Assembly: GCA_003313425.1 (NCBI GenBank)
Contig: NHZP01000036.1
Location: 248,001 to 312,000 of the forward strand
DNA from: Pseudopyrenochaeta lycopersici
Lineage: Eukaryota; Ascomycota; Dothideomycetes; Pleosporales; Pseudopyrenochaetaceae
Direction of reading: 5' to 3'
DNA: 64,000 nt
Of this stretch, positions 20,751 through 31,776 are shown one piece after another. The notes beneath the pieces are model-generated. The model had not been told where the DNA came from, did not search any database, and worked only from the letters and a program-made list of their open reading frames with translations. The position numbers and the translations under genes were made by a program. Within the stretch, counting starts at the first letter, position 1, and each line of letters starts with the position of its first letter.

Positions 20751-20911
20751 CAGACTTGCCAACAATCAATTCAATCTGCTCTCCAAAAGTCGCCGCTAAC
20801 CCAATGGAGTAGGGTTTAAGCCTATATAGGGAATTATCTATCCTAAATTGGTAATCAATCAATTCAATCTTCACCTCGTAAGCCCCACTTAATTGATTGT
20901 TGGCAAGTCTA
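20751..20911. mobile_element. hAT-type MITE with 8-bp target duplication
   Basis: A 161-bp non-coding unit with inverted ends AGACTTGCCAACAATCAATT / AATTGATTGTTGGCAAGTCT, flanked on both sides by GTTAAGAG (20743-20750 and 20912-20919). An 8-bp duplication is diagnostic for hAT transposition. Confidence 0.85.
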
Positions 20912-20919
20912 GTTAAGAG

Positions 20920-22030
20920 GAATTTCAGATTATTAACGCGCGTATAGATTTTTGTATTGCTGCAAAGTCTAAGTACCTACAATTTTGTCCGTTATGGCGG
21001 TTGTTCCGTTACGAAGGGATGCACGTTAGCTGTGCGAATTGCACAAGCGTTCGGAATATCACTTAATCCAACTCAAGATCTCAGGGCCACGGCGCTCTGC
21101 AGTCCAGCCAACACGTTTCCAGCGTCAAAACCAGCCATCTTGTTTTACATTTCGAGACGCGGTCCAACGCACAGCGATAACTACTTTGTAACGTAGAGAC
21201 ATACCATTATGTCGCCCTTGCCGTTGTCCCCTCCGCTGGTCAAACGATAGACCTAACCAAGCCCACTACGTCCTTATACTTCTCGAGTCCACCGGCGCCG
21301 ATTCCTAGGCCGAGCAGCAGCCGAGCACTAGTCTCGGCTCGTTGAAGGGGAATACGGTGTAATAGGAAGGATACAAGCTAAGATGAAGTGCGGCGGACCT
21401 GGAAATCGAAGCCTGCGCTTCGACCAGTGGGTTCAACCGAGCGTTACTGGCGAAACGCCGCCGTTGCAAGCGCATACGAAGGTGGAAAGGCTCTGCATGT
21501 TTTGGTGATACAGCTGTCGTACGGTCGAACAACCAGCAGCTCCTTATATAGGCACTGCAATCTCTAGGGCCGTAGAGAGGTGCATCAGTTCGACCTCTGA
21601 CGGTCGTGAGGAGTTTTGGATTGTAGAGCTGTGATGGTGGCCATGCATGGCAAGACCCTACACTATCCGGAGGCTGCATACAGCACTCTTCTCTTCAGCC
21701 ATATCTACAAACCATCGCCTCCGGCGCAAGACCTTTGCCAGTGCGGCTCGGCCGTCCTCCCTGCTTGCAGTGGCGAATTGGAGGGCGATATAGATTGATG
21801 TGTGTGAAAGTGAAGAAGGCGGTATACAGCCATCGCCGTGGCGTGGCAAGCATGAACAGCCACTACATTTAAGCCTCATGTTCCTCATCTTAGCTCCAGT
21901 CATGCTAAGGTTAGCGTGCTAAGTCTGCTAAGTCAGCATCACTGAACTTCCGTCTACTGACCGTTTGTTTTGCACTGTCACATCACCGTCAGCCTCGCAA
22001 TGCTAATTCTTAGCACGACATGATCTAGAG
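20920..22030. other. Intergenic, no supported gene
   Basis: A 124-codon minus-strand frame at 21305-21679 has no domain, signal peptide or splice evidence, and I do not call it. No repeat termini seen. Confidence 0.45.
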
Positions 22031-22035
22031 CTGCG

Positions 22036-22452
22036 ATGGAAACCGACATCGAGAATATGGCGAGTTTAGTCCGCGATCTGAGCATTGCTGACGACATACC
22101 TCAAGATCGCAGACAGGAATCCGTCCGCTCAACATGCAGCCATCCAGTCTCCCTTCAGGACGCCACCCACATGCTTGTTCAATCTACCAAGACAATTACC
22201 TCATAAGCCCGATCTGTCAAATCCATGGCTGACGATACGAATTCCTCCAGTAACCTGCGTATCACGGATGTATGCGCGCTCGGCGAGAGAATCAAAAAGC
22301 TTACAAGCATCACTTCCAATCTTCGGACCACTATCGATGCGCTTAACGAATCGACAGAACGCTCTGTTACTAACGTCTCAGGTCGCTTGAGAGCCAGAGC
22401 GCAACTGTTGTTCTCAAGATTTCGAACCAAAAATCGCCAATCACTAGACTAA
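22036..22452 (+). pseudogene. Small unknown protein gene with one in-frame stop
   Basis: One frame runs from ATG 22036 to the stop at 22450-22452 (138 codons) and is broken only by TAA at 22204-22206, in the context TCATAA. The C-terminal part (from ATG 22225) is rich in Ser, Thr and Leu and helical in character (LGERIKKLTSITSNLRTTID). The stop could be a CAA codon changed by C-to-T in a CpA context. It ends 9 bp inside the 3' end of the convergent T5orf172 gene. Alternatives: a 75-residue protein starting at 22225, or no gene. No family recognised. Confidence 0.4.
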
Positions 22453-24021
22453 TATAGCAACGCTCTTCATAAACTCATCCATATCCATTATCTTCTCGTT
22501 TTCTTCCTTCTTCAAAGGCCTCCCCTGGTTAGTTGCAACGTTCTCAAATGGATCTGTTCTCATCCATTGTGACCACTTCTTGACGACTTGGATACATTCC
22601 TTCGGTGAAATCTCAAACCATTCAATATGCTCTTTCAGACACGCTTCACAATCCACCCGGATCCTGCAGTAATCTAACTCACTGTGGCAGAGAGCTTCAA
22701 CACGGGGTGCGTTCGGGACCTTCTCTAAACTGTCCTGTGACAGTGGGAATAGGAGTTTTGTCTCCCGGTTGCAATCAAAAGCCCAATCTTTGTGCCTTTT
22801 GTCGAGTGTTTTGGTGTATCCGATCTTGACAAACCCTTCGTTGCCCTCGACTTCGTACAAGTACACATAGCCCTCTATGTTGTGGGTTTTGGCCAAGTTG
22901 CGTGTGACAACCTTTTTCACCAGGCCATAACATTCCTTGGGGTTTGGGATGTCGTCGAGCCTTGGAAGCCTTTTCAAAGGGCTAGCGTCCAAGGCTGACG
23001 GCCAAAACTTGGATGGACTATGATATAACTCGGGCGATAACGAGCGCGTGTTCCTTGGAGTCAGTAGCTGTCCATTGTGCCCGACAGTCTCTTCGGTGTT
23101 ATCAGTACTTTCGGACGCAGGTTCGCTATTGACGGCTTCGGCGTCGTCCTCGACCGAGGATATAGATAAACCAGCATCTCGGACGAGTCCGATTTTGGAC
23201 TTCTGCAAGATGTCGATGATGCTTGATTTCCACTTGCTTACCATTTTATATCCTTGCTTGTCGATGTGTGAAGGGCAATACATATTTACCTCAAGTACTT
23301 TTAAATATCCCTCAAGGAATTCTGCATTCTCGTAAACATCTGGCTGTAAGATTTCGTCAATGGTTTTGCGGCAATTTTGAACTCTTTGGCCGCCAATACT
23401 TCGACCGCAGCGCTCTTTCTTCTGATTTATCCCTATGCATCGCTGCTCTACCCGACGAAGCGCCTTTTTAATTTGTTTTTCAATGGTGACAGTGGGGCTG
23501 GCAGAGCCTTGTGGGAAGACTTTAGCCCAGAGCTCGAGCCGATCTTCTTTGGCATATCCATGATCATGAGACTGACAATGTACAAGCATGATTAACCTCT
23601 CTAGCTCATCGTCGAGATTTTCGCTTGATTGCGACAGAGTCAACATTTGTTCGAGTTGGGAGCGGATCTTCCTTTGTCGCTTTTCGGATATTGGTCGTTG
23701 ACAAGGCTCCCCGTCCAGTTTGCAGCCACCACAGCGCCAGTCGTCGAGTTTCAATCGTGTTTTGAGCGTTTTACTATTCTCGGCCTCAGTTCGACCATGG
23801 TCTTTATTGGAGGATGTGAAAAGCACGGTTGGGGCGACTGAGGTGGCGACATTCGACAGTTCGCGGCTATCGGAGTCTTTATGGACACCAGCTAATATTT
23901 CTGCTTCGAATTCTTCGCTCGAACGCTCAGACTGTGCTAGTGGAGCCACTGCCGTTGAACTTCTGGACGCGTTCTTGCGTGAAGCCACTGCTATTTGCGG
24001 GGCATCTGTGCTTGAAGACAT
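22444..24021 (-). CDS. T5orf172 (GIY-YIG-like) domain protein
   Basis: A 525-residue single-exon protein. The C-terminal domain (about residues 385-490) starts GYVYLYEVEGNEGFVKIGYT and ends with CLKEHIEWFEISPKE, the signature of T5orf172/MUG113-type domains related to GIY-YIG endonucleases and common in fungal orphan proteins. Two N-terminal Cys modules, WRCGGCKLDGEPC (about 95) and RCIGINQKKERC (about 190), look like small paired metal-binding or disulfide motifs repeated about 95 residues apart. Residues 1-90 are Ser-rich and probably disordered. Whether it cuts nucleic acid is unknown. Confidence 0.85.
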   Translation of the reverse strand: MSSSTDAPQIAVASRKNASRSSTAVAPLAQSERSSEEFEAEILAGVHKDSDSRELSNVATSVAPTVLFTSSNKDHGRTEAENSKTLKTRLKLDDWRCGGCKLDGEPCQRPISEKRQRKIRSQLEQMLTLSQSSENLDDELERLIMLVHCQSHDHGYAKEDRLELWAKVFPQGSASPTVTIEKQIKKALRRVEQRCIGINQKKERCGRSIGGQRVQNCRKTIDEILQPDVYENAEFLEGYLKVLEVNMYCPSHIDKQGYKMVSKWKSSIIDILQKSKIGLVRDAGLSISSVEDDAEAVNSEPASESTDNTEETVGHNGQLLTPRNTRSLSPELYHSPSKFWPSALDASPLKRLPRLDDIPNPKECYGLVKKVVTRNLAKTHNIEGYVYLYEVEGNEGFVKIGYTKTLDKRHKDWAFDCNRETKLLFPLSQDSLEKVPNAPRVEALCHSELDYCRIRVDCEACLKEHIEWFEISPKECIQVVKKWSQWMRTDPFENVATNQGRPLKKEENEKIMDMDEFMKSVAILV

Positions 24022-24046
24022 GAGAAGTAAAAGATCGTATCCTTGA

Positions 24047-24980
24047 TGAAATTACTAGAGTCTTATGGAAGTAATTATGGTAAGTGAAATGTCCGACGAT
24101 CGCTATATCGACATGAGAAGCGGTTGCCTGTTCGTGGTGGCGTCGCTGCTTAGGCGCTTTTAGCTAGCGCGTCGTGCCCCGCCCCATTCAACCAATGATG
24201 GATCGTTTGGATGCCTAATTTCTTGGTAGCCGTTCCAAGAACGTGGTCAGCGTTGAGATGGTCTTTCTTGGTTGTGGCGTTGTGGCGTTGTGGCAGTGCT
24301 GCCAGAACATGAACATTTGGAGCAGATTGACGTTGGAAACACGAAGTCGTGCTTTGATGCGATGAAAGTAGTGACGGTCCTTCACTAGCTTATAGACTAG
24401 GCTAAGAGGGTGTGGCGGCCATGGCTTTTGTCATTGCCAGACGGAGGTTGATAGAACGCATCTGACACCTTACTCAAGTATTCTACTCAAGTATTCTACT
24501 AATTACTACTACTCTGGTATTCCAGCATGGAATGCCCCTCATTCCGAAACTAAACCCCTTTAGGAAATTTGTCGCCGGTCGGGCCGCCTCCTCACACCGA
24601 AACTCGAACGAACAACACATATCCTGTCGTGTAACACCATCCGCCGAATAGGTTTCTTCGGCATATCTTCCTCAAACCGGCGCTCAGCGAAAATTCTTGG
24701 AAGACTCCTTCTAGTCTCTTCAACTGCAAACCAATCTCTCCCTGTACGTCGACTTGGCTGCGACCTTTCGTGTATCACTACTTCAAGAGCGGCCGTATTG
24801 AATGGAATAATGGCAGGAAAAGTTCTCGTCGACTAGGTATCACCCCGTGAGACATCTCATTTCTTGGTTTCTCCGAACATCCTATCTTCTATTTTAGACA
24901 CATTTACTGACGAAACGGCGCATTTGTAGTAGTAATCTTGCTCCTTATACCGACGATTCCACAACCGCTGCATACTTTTG
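24047..24980. other. Intergenic, no supported gene
   Basis: No recognisable coding region. It holds a direct repeat of TACTCAAGTATTCTACT at about 24472-24500. Confidence 0.5.
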
Positions 24981-24982
24981 AG

Positions 24983-25649
24983 ATGACGGTTATTGCTGCT
25001 TCTACTACTGCAGCACTTGTATTTGGACCTCCCGTGGCTGCGACTGCTGCCTTTGGGGTCGCCTGCGCTCAAGGCGCCGCAGCTGTTGGGGTTGCGGCTG
25101 GTGGCCTTCTACGGTAATGGCCGCCGCAGGCGCAAGCGCAGCGCTTGTAAATGGCGCTGCAGTTGGCGCCGTGACGGCTGTTTCGGGTTAGCCAGTTCTG
25201 CTGGTGCTGCCGGCATGGTCGGTGGTTCTTTGGCTGGGGCGGCTGCGACTGGTGGTGGAAGTTTAGTTGGTATTATCGGGAGTGGGGCGATTGGCGCTGT
25301 TGCTGATGGCGCAATAACCGGAGCCATAGGGGCTGCGTCATCAGCAGCTGCGTCTGCTGGCGGCTTCACGGGAGTGGCTACTGCCTCGTTCTTTGCTGGC
25401 CCAATTGGTCTGGCCGTCCTCGGCGCTGATGGAGTGACTTGGGGTTGTTGGAGGCCGGTTGTGATGGAGAATTCGGCCATACCATCTCATGGTCTCACCC
25501 TTCGCGACCTCTACAACCATCCGAACGTCCAGCAGATAACCGTCAACGGCGGAACCTTCGTCGCGGAGAACGTCAATGGCGGACAGTTCCATCTTGTACC
25601 ACTACCAGTTCCGGATGGTCTTCTCGCCTACCACGCAACTCCGATCTAG
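24983..25649 (+). CDS. Gly/Ala-rich hydrophobic protein with glycine-zipper character
   Basis: The ATG frame at 24983 (MTVIAASTTAALVFGPPVAA) stops after 45 codons, and a different frame carries the same composition from about 25196. An 82-nt intron 25114-25195 (GTAATG...GCCAG) joins them in frame, giving exons 24983-25113 and 25196-25649 and 194 residues. Residues 1-130 are nearly all Gly, Ala, Val and Ser with G-x-x-x-G spacing, typical of membrane-inserting glycine zippers. The C-terminus is different and polar-aromatic: HGLTLRDLYNHPNVQQITVN, then two Asn-Gly-Gly turns. No family recognised; membrane association is inferred. The intron is predicted from frame and motifs only. Confidence 0.6.
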
Positions 25650-26304
25650 TCGTATCTAGTCTGGTTATTCGATACATGGGGTGCAACATCTAAGATACAT
25701 GCTTTAATCCGGTCAACCCTAAGACCTATACTTTAATCGAGTCTTATAACGATCACAGGAAATGTTAGCGCTGAGATATTTAGGCTTTTGAGTAATTTGC
25801 AGAGCATAGTAACGTGTCCGTGCGCGTGATGCACACGAAACACGAAAACACCTTAGCCTTCAATACCATCTATCACGACTAATATGGGGTCAATTGAGGT
25901 TGCGCTTGCAGCCATAGACAGCAGCGTGCGACTGTAGCGACAAGCGCGCTAGGGGACATCCGGTGCATTATAAACGTGAACTGGCCATGGACGGTGCTAG
26001 ACTACGCGCAGGAGAGGGACAGGTGAAGCCGTGATTATTGGGCGGCAAAGCAAGCGGTGGGATACAAATCGGCTGGTATAGGAGGATCAGAGACTGGTGA
26101 AGAGGTACATAGAGGGCGAGGACGGGATGAGATGGTGCAGGGTTGGGGTGTTGGACGAGTTTTTAGACGGACGGGGGAACCGGGTGGGCTGCGAAGAGGG
26201 GGAAAAGGCGTGTGACGTTTGCCGTGGGGCCACCAAGATATCAGAAATTAACACGAACAAAACTCAAGGCAAGACGTTGGTAATAGTCATGAATTGATAG
26301 TCGT
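25650..26304. other. Intergenic, no supported gene
   Basis: A 66-codon frame at 26097-26297 is not supported by anything else. Confidence 0.45.
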
Positions 26305-27812
26305 TCAGCCCGGTACCGCATCCAACTTCTCCTGTATCTTCTTCATGAAATCATCTTTGGCCCACTTCAAGATTCGAGCCAGGCAGTACACCAGCTCCCG
26401 CACATCGCGTTGATGTGTCGTGCGCCACGCCCTGATATTCTGCATATGGGTCGCCTCCCCAAGTTTGAAATGCACCCACAACTCATGTACTGGACCCTCG
26501 GTCGTGATGGAGAAACACAGCCGGGGGGCTGCTGGAGATGTAGGTGCCGTGGGCAGTGCAGCCGCCTGATTCTCGAGATCATCCAGTATTTTTAGCATAC
26601 AAGCGGCACCAATAGCAGCTTGATTCTGCGCAGCCACTAGACCCCCATTCAGGCTCAACCCCTTCGTCTCTGCAATTAAGAAGGGAAAACGCAGGCCCAT
26701 GGCAGCCGTATGCGGGTCGCTCAGTATCGATCCAAAGCTTTGGTGTTTGGCCAGCCGAACTCGATGCGTTGGCGCAAAAGCCCTGTCTTCAAGCCCTACC
26801 ACGATGTCTGGCTTTGGTGTTGAAATGTAGAATGGGTCGGCAGCTTCGGTGCTGGTGGTATAAGCGATGGAAGGTGTGTACGGTCGCAGCGAAGGCACCG
26901 GCCCTGGAAACCCGGAAGCTGATTGTGAATCGAAGTCGGGGAGCGCGGATTGCGGCTGTGGAAAGCGCGGTGTTGACGCGCCGCTTTCATCGTCAGGTTG
27001 GGCCACGCCAGGCGGCGAGGGCTTGAGGTCGGCGTTCCAAACTGGAGGGAGTATCAGCATCTCAGAACAGTGCTCCAGACACGGCCGGCGAACTCACGCT
27101 TCTCTGATGTATGGCATTGGACGTTGCCTTGCGCTAAGTCACCCATGAGACTGAACAAACTGGCTTTCCAGTCCCCTTCGAGCGAACAACTTCTTGCGTT
27201 ATGACGCGACTGGTCCAGGAACCTTTTCACATGGGTCGCCAGCTGCGCCTCGTGTTCTGTTGTACCAATCACGTCCTCCAAAGACTCAGCTTCCAGTATA
27301 TGCCGCACTCTGCGTTCGATTTCCTGCGGGAGTTCAATCAGGTCGTCAATGAGGACTCCAGCGTAAGACATGTTCTGTGTACGGTACGTTTGCGGCGACG
27401 GTCGCTTGCTAGGACTGGGGGTTCGAGATGCACGTGCAGAATGCTTAGAGGGGCGCCTCCCACGGCTGGACGACACAGATGCGCTTCGTGGTGTTGGTGG
27501 TGCGGCCATCATGTCAGGATCGCTGTCAGCCGGGCAGGTCTCGAGCCAGTGCTGTATTGACGGTCCGCGCTCGTCTGACACGGGCTGCTGTGTATTCTCG
27601 AGCGCTTCCTCGGTGAGTGCGAATGACTGTGAGGACGCATGCGACAGCTGTGACGTTGAGTTTGATGAGTTCGATGGGTTCGATGGGTTCGAAGGGGGCG
27701 GAGATGTGCGCTGTGTCTCGGGGTTGACATGTCGCGTTTTGCGACGCTTCGAAATGCGGCCGGGACATCGTGATTGCTGCACGGCGTCGACATTGGAGAC
27801 TGAGCGCTTCAT
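26305..27812 (-). CDS. Fungal PD-(D/E)XK nuclease-like protein
   Basis: Two overlapping frames make one protein of about 485-500 residues. The N-terminal frame begins near MKRSVSNVDAVQQ (ATG 27812) with a basic RISKRRKTRH segment and a Ser/Pro-rich region typed PPTPRSASVSSSRGRRPSKH. The C-terminal frame holds PDIVVGLEDRAF, FPFLIAETKGLSLNGG and AAQNQAAIGAACML, the PD...(E)TK...QNQAA pattern of a large fungal family related to restriction-type PD-(D/E)XK folds. The frames join either by a 41-nt intron (about 27030-27070, GTGTCT...CTCCAG with GCTGAT branch) or across a one-base indel; I cannot decide. It lies 0.4 kb downstream of the Crypton recombinase, same strand. Function unknown. Confidence 0.65.
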
Positions 27813-27981
27813 GGTTACAAATACGTTACGAAAGGCGAGGGGCTTATTAGGTTGTGTAAGTGCGCCGTTAAGGTTAGCAACTCGTGGTGTTGTGAATGTT
27901 TCGACGATCATAACAACCGGGAAAGTCTCGGGCATTGGAGGTTGGTGCGGGGGCGGTGTAACAAGGCATATCGGGGTCACA

Positions 27982-28010
27982 CGCGAGAAGCTTGGCTCTC
28001 GCAAGCTCTC
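27982..28010. repeat. Left copy of imperfect inverted repeat around the Crypton
   Basis: CGCGAGAAGCTTGGCTCTCG continuing CAAGCTCTC is matched, inverted and with a few mismatches, at 30721-30745. G/C homopolymer runs near both copies (GGGCCCCCTTTTTT and GGGGGGGCC) are also shared. Confidence 0.5.
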
Positions 28011-28226
28011 ACAACCACTTGATAATTACGAGTTATATGGGGGTCGATTTGTTCCCGAAATCACGCGCGTTATTAAGCGAGAACCCCCAACCTCTGGGAT
28101 AACCTCTGGTATACCAAAAGTCTTGGCACGCCCGGAGGGCCCCCTTTTTTAACTTTTGCACCATGTTGTGCTTGAAATAGGGGCAAAAATATAGGCGATA
28201 TAGGAGCGCATGGCTTATAGCATTCA

Positions 28227-30570
28227 CTACGAAGCGCACTTTTTCTGCTTGTTGAGTAGCTGGTACAGCTGATAGAGCGACAATTGACCCCGTTGCCGAA
28301 CCAGCTCTACTTCCTCCACTGCGGCGCCTATACTCATGCCCTGTGCCTGCCGTCTCCGAACTTCATCAATGATAACCTTCCGCCGCCCATAGAACACCTG
28401 CTCGCTGTGCTTCTGACGCCAGCGAGAACCGTACAGATCCTCTAATCCTTGCACAGACGGGCCACCTGTAAGACCTACCGTCCACTCCCTCCACAGTTGG
28501 GGGACAGTTGTCACCGCGCGCGAGAGAACGTACGACGGTGGCGGCGCCGGCTGCAGCCGCAGCCGCAGCCGCTCCTGTTCCTGTTCTTGCTCCGGCTCTG
28601 GCTCCGGCTCCGGCTGTGGCTGCTCCTGAGAGAAGAGCGCGGCGGCAGCGGCAGGCCTTACCGTCATTGCTGCTGAAGCAGGCGTGGCAGAGCCGGAAGA
28701 AGCCGTTATCGTCGTATGACGCGTAGTAGGATGTAGCGTCAGGGAGATACGGCCCTCAAGCAAGTCCCCCAGCCGTATCTCGATTCTGTTAAGCCGCTCT
28801 CTCGTTTCCGCACCCCAGTCGTTGACCTCTCGCGTAAGGCCCTGCTGTAGGATGCTCAGACGCTCAGCAATAGCAGGAAGCGTCTTCCGAATCTGTACTT
28901 CTTCAGGCTCCTCTACGTCTAGTAGCGAAAGCTCTACTTCCTTTGCGAACGCTAGGTAATCAGCTCGGGCGAAGATAGGGTCAGCCCAGATTGGGTGCGC
29001 AGGAAACTCTTGCCTCATAACTACCGAGTCTTGGAGGAGGATGATGCGGAGCTGCTGCAGTAAACGGAGAAAGCCCTGAGCCGCGAGGTCGGTGCGGTCG
29101 TCGTCGTCGGCGGCGGCGGCATGGCTACTCTTCTCCTCCTCCCTACCATCCGCGTACGAGTCGAACCACGCCAGCCATTTGTCTACAAAAGGCCACACAG
29201 CCTGCTCAAGTGATCGCGGAGGCAGTACCTTCGCTCGTGGCAGGTAGAAGCTGCCCTGCGCAGACGGGCTAAAGCCAGCCATGCTCTGTATAAACTTGCG
29301 CGGAAGTTGGGTAAGATAGCAGTTCGTTAATGAGTCACTGTTCCACCGCCCCGCGCGGCGGATCTGGCCCTCGCTGACGCCCTTAAGCTCAGCATGCCTC
29401 GCCCCTTGTGATCGGCCCGCGTGCGTTTTCTTCAGCGACATAACGTTCGCTCCAGCAAACATCTTGTTAATCCAACCTAGCTGCGTATCGTACGTCATCA
29501 TCTTTGCTGTATGCTCCCCCTTGATTAGGTGCAGGCTGTACCATAGCTCGCGCCGACGGAAGCTAGGAGGCGGCTCGCCTGCAACGTTCCAGCGGTAGAA
29601 GAAGTAAAAGGCTGTGTGTGCCATAGTGCAGAGCAGCGGATTCCGGTGCCTCATGACGGCCCCGTACTCCAGTCGCCCCATTGGGTTCGTCTTGCCATTA
29701 TCCATAATCATAATCATTGGGTAGCAAGGTGTCGGGCCTTCATCCCGTAGCGAGACTGTGAAGAAATCAGGGAGTTCGGCTTGCAGGCGGGCCTCGCTCC
29801 GCAGCAGCATGTTGTGGGCGAGCAGAAAATCGACGGCAGTGCGCAGGTACGGCTCTGTCGACTGCTTCGACTGCTGCCTCCTCTGGCGGTAGCCCTCCCA
29901 ACAGAACCGTACGGCATCGATCATCTTCGCCTCTGTATAGCCGTCCTGCAGCGTCCCCGCAGCCCTGTCGGTAAATTCGAGCCGGCGCCGTTTATGCTCA
30001 GCGCGCTGGCGAGCCCTTAGCAGGCCGTTCAGGCCCTCCCCGCGCGGAGTCGGGTGCGTGTTTATGCCTTTACTCTTCTGGAAGGACCACAGGTCGACGA
30101 TGGCAGCTACGTACGACTTGATAGCGCTGGGCCCCAAGTGTCTGCCGGACCAGCTCGCCGTCCGTAGTCGTACGGTTCACCTTCTTCGTGTATCGCGAGG
30201 TCCGAAGCTCTCGGTCCAGGACGCGCTCGTTCAGGAACCAGATCAACTTGTTTTCGCACACAAGCTCACCGTCTTCGAATCCTTTCTCCGCGCAGAATTG
30301 CTGCCACTCCTTCTGCTTCGGATCGTACGTCTTGTTTGTATTCCTAGGCCGAGTCTCACGCGCCTGCGCGAGCGCGCGCGCGCCCTGCGCAAAGAGCTCG
30401 ACATCAAGGGCCGCGCGATGCTCTACAGCACTAGCAGGGGCAGCAGGGACAGCAGGGACAGGAAGGAAGGTCGTCACGGCCGTCGCGGCCGTCGCGGCCG
30501 CCATCAGGGCCACTTCCGAAGCTAAAACTTCCGTTATGGGAGGGGGAAAGCAGAAGGGAGTCGAAGGCAT
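28227..30570 (-). pseudogene. Crypton tyrosine recombinase, one frameshift
   Basis: Together the frames encode about 780 residues. The N-terminal part (to about 30130) holds RPRNTNKTYDPKQKEWQQFC, a core-binding SAM-like region. The main frame (28227-30137) has the catalytic block KKTHAGRSQGARHAELKG, then RRAGRWNSDSLTNCY, giving the H-x-x-R and nucleophilic Tyr of tyrosine recombinases. An Ndc10_II-like region (FYLPRAKVLPPRSLEQAVWP) and a GCR1_C-type DNA-binding C-terminus (WREWTVGLTGG, GSRWRQKHSEQVFYGRRK) mark a fungal Crypton. The frames meet at a run of Gs (GGGGCCC, about 30130) where one extra G breaks the reading; this may be real decay or an assembly error. A Pro/Glu/Gln repeat lies near residue 640. 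Confidence 0.85.
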
Positions 30571-30720
30571 GCTGACGCGGTGGCACGTGATCGCGCGTTC
30601 CAAAGCCAAAGTCAAGGGGGTCCGTGGATAACTGGGTAATAATCGCGACCGGGGGGGCCTTCAAATAACTATGGGTTCTTGGGGGGTAGTCGGGCCGTAG
30701 AACCAGGGTTCTTGGTGAGG

Positions 30721-30745
30721 GGTTGCGAGAGCCAAGCCTCTCGCG
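30721..30745. repeat. Right copy of imperfect inverted repeat around the Crypton
   Basis: GGTTGCGAGAGCCAAGCCTC followed by TCGCG is the inverse of 27982-28010, so the two copies bracket a 2.76-kb unit containing only the recombinase gene. Confidence 0.5.
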
Positions 30746-30779
30746 AGCTCTCGCGCATCGTTTATAATTCCCCATCTAC

Positions 30780-31766
30780 CACTGTTTTGAATACACTACC
30801 ACACATGTGACCTCGGCTCGAAAAATGACCCAAATACCACTGTTTCGGACCCAAATGCCACCGATTAATTAGTACGTTTCGCGCGCTTCCCAAAGACGCT
30901 CTCCATAAAAGACAAAAGCAGCAACTTCACATAAAAAGGGATAGGTCAGAGTCTGTATTATGATGGATCTAAATGTCTATTCATAGTCTCACGATCTGCC
31001 CGTTTGAGCTCTTTTTCTTAATCGTGTTAATCGAGCTGGAGGCTCTTCGCTTTGGACATACCCTTCCCTTCATCTCCACTTGCTACAGACCTTTTGTTTC
31101 CACCGGGACTTGCTATAACATAAATGGTAATATTTGGAACAGACCTAGACGTCTCAAATGTAAATGTATTGTTCCTAATAGTGGAATCAATGTACATGAT
31201 TTATAAAGCAGCTAGATCTACTTTAAGAGCTGCTGCTACTTTGCTGTTCATCCGCCTCTGCCCGTAGGTACTAGTCTACAATTAATGCCTGCACTACAGA
31301 AGGTCGACCGTGTCCGTTGTTTCTACTCCCATTTACTGCTTGCCTAGCAGCCCCAATTCTCTAAGCCCGGTAGCGTTCTCAGGTATAATAGATCAATATC
31401 CGAAGCTCAAATAATCAGATCGGGTCATATCAGCGACCCGGAGGAAGAATTTGCAACCAGTTTCCTCACTCGAACAGCAAATGGCGTGGAATCTTGTCCG
31501 GTCGCTAGAGGCTGCTTTAAATGAAAGCCTTTAGGGTACCATGACATGAAGAACCGACTCTTTAGATTTGTTAATTGAAGCGAATGTCTGTCTAATAAAT
31601 AAAGTATCCGGTAAACTCTGGGAGTCTGCTATTATAGTTAATTGTCTTTTTTTGGTTTAGAGTGGGAGAACCTCTTGTTATCCGCGTTCAGAACGCGTCG
31701 ACTTTTTAAACGCGTTGGACGCGTTATGAGCTATTGCGCGTTTGGTAAAGAGTGGTCACTAATACT
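30780..31766. other. Intergenic, no supported gene
   Basis: Short frames only. A cluster of ACGCGT motifs at 31690-31735 (CGCGTTCAGAACGCGTCGAC) stands next to the MULE end. Confidence 0.5.
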
Positions 31767-31776
31767 GTTGGGCTGC

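Noticed and set aside
21305..21679. 124-codon minus-strand ORF
   Set aside because: No domain, signal peptide, codon pattern or neighbouring exon supports it.
27370..28152. 260-codon plus-strand ORF
   Set aside because: It is the antisense shadow of the nuclease-like gene, which has domain motifs and a basic region on the minus strand.
30058..30631. Plus-strand ORFs of 147-155 codons
   Set aside because: Antisense to the Crypton N-terminal region and rich in Arg/Ala from GC-rich reverse reading.
26305..30745. A Starship mobile element with a captain recombinase
   Set aside because: The recombinase has a GCR1_C-type C-terminus and Ndc10_II-like region, which fit a Crypton; no other Starship cargo genes or boundaries are seen.
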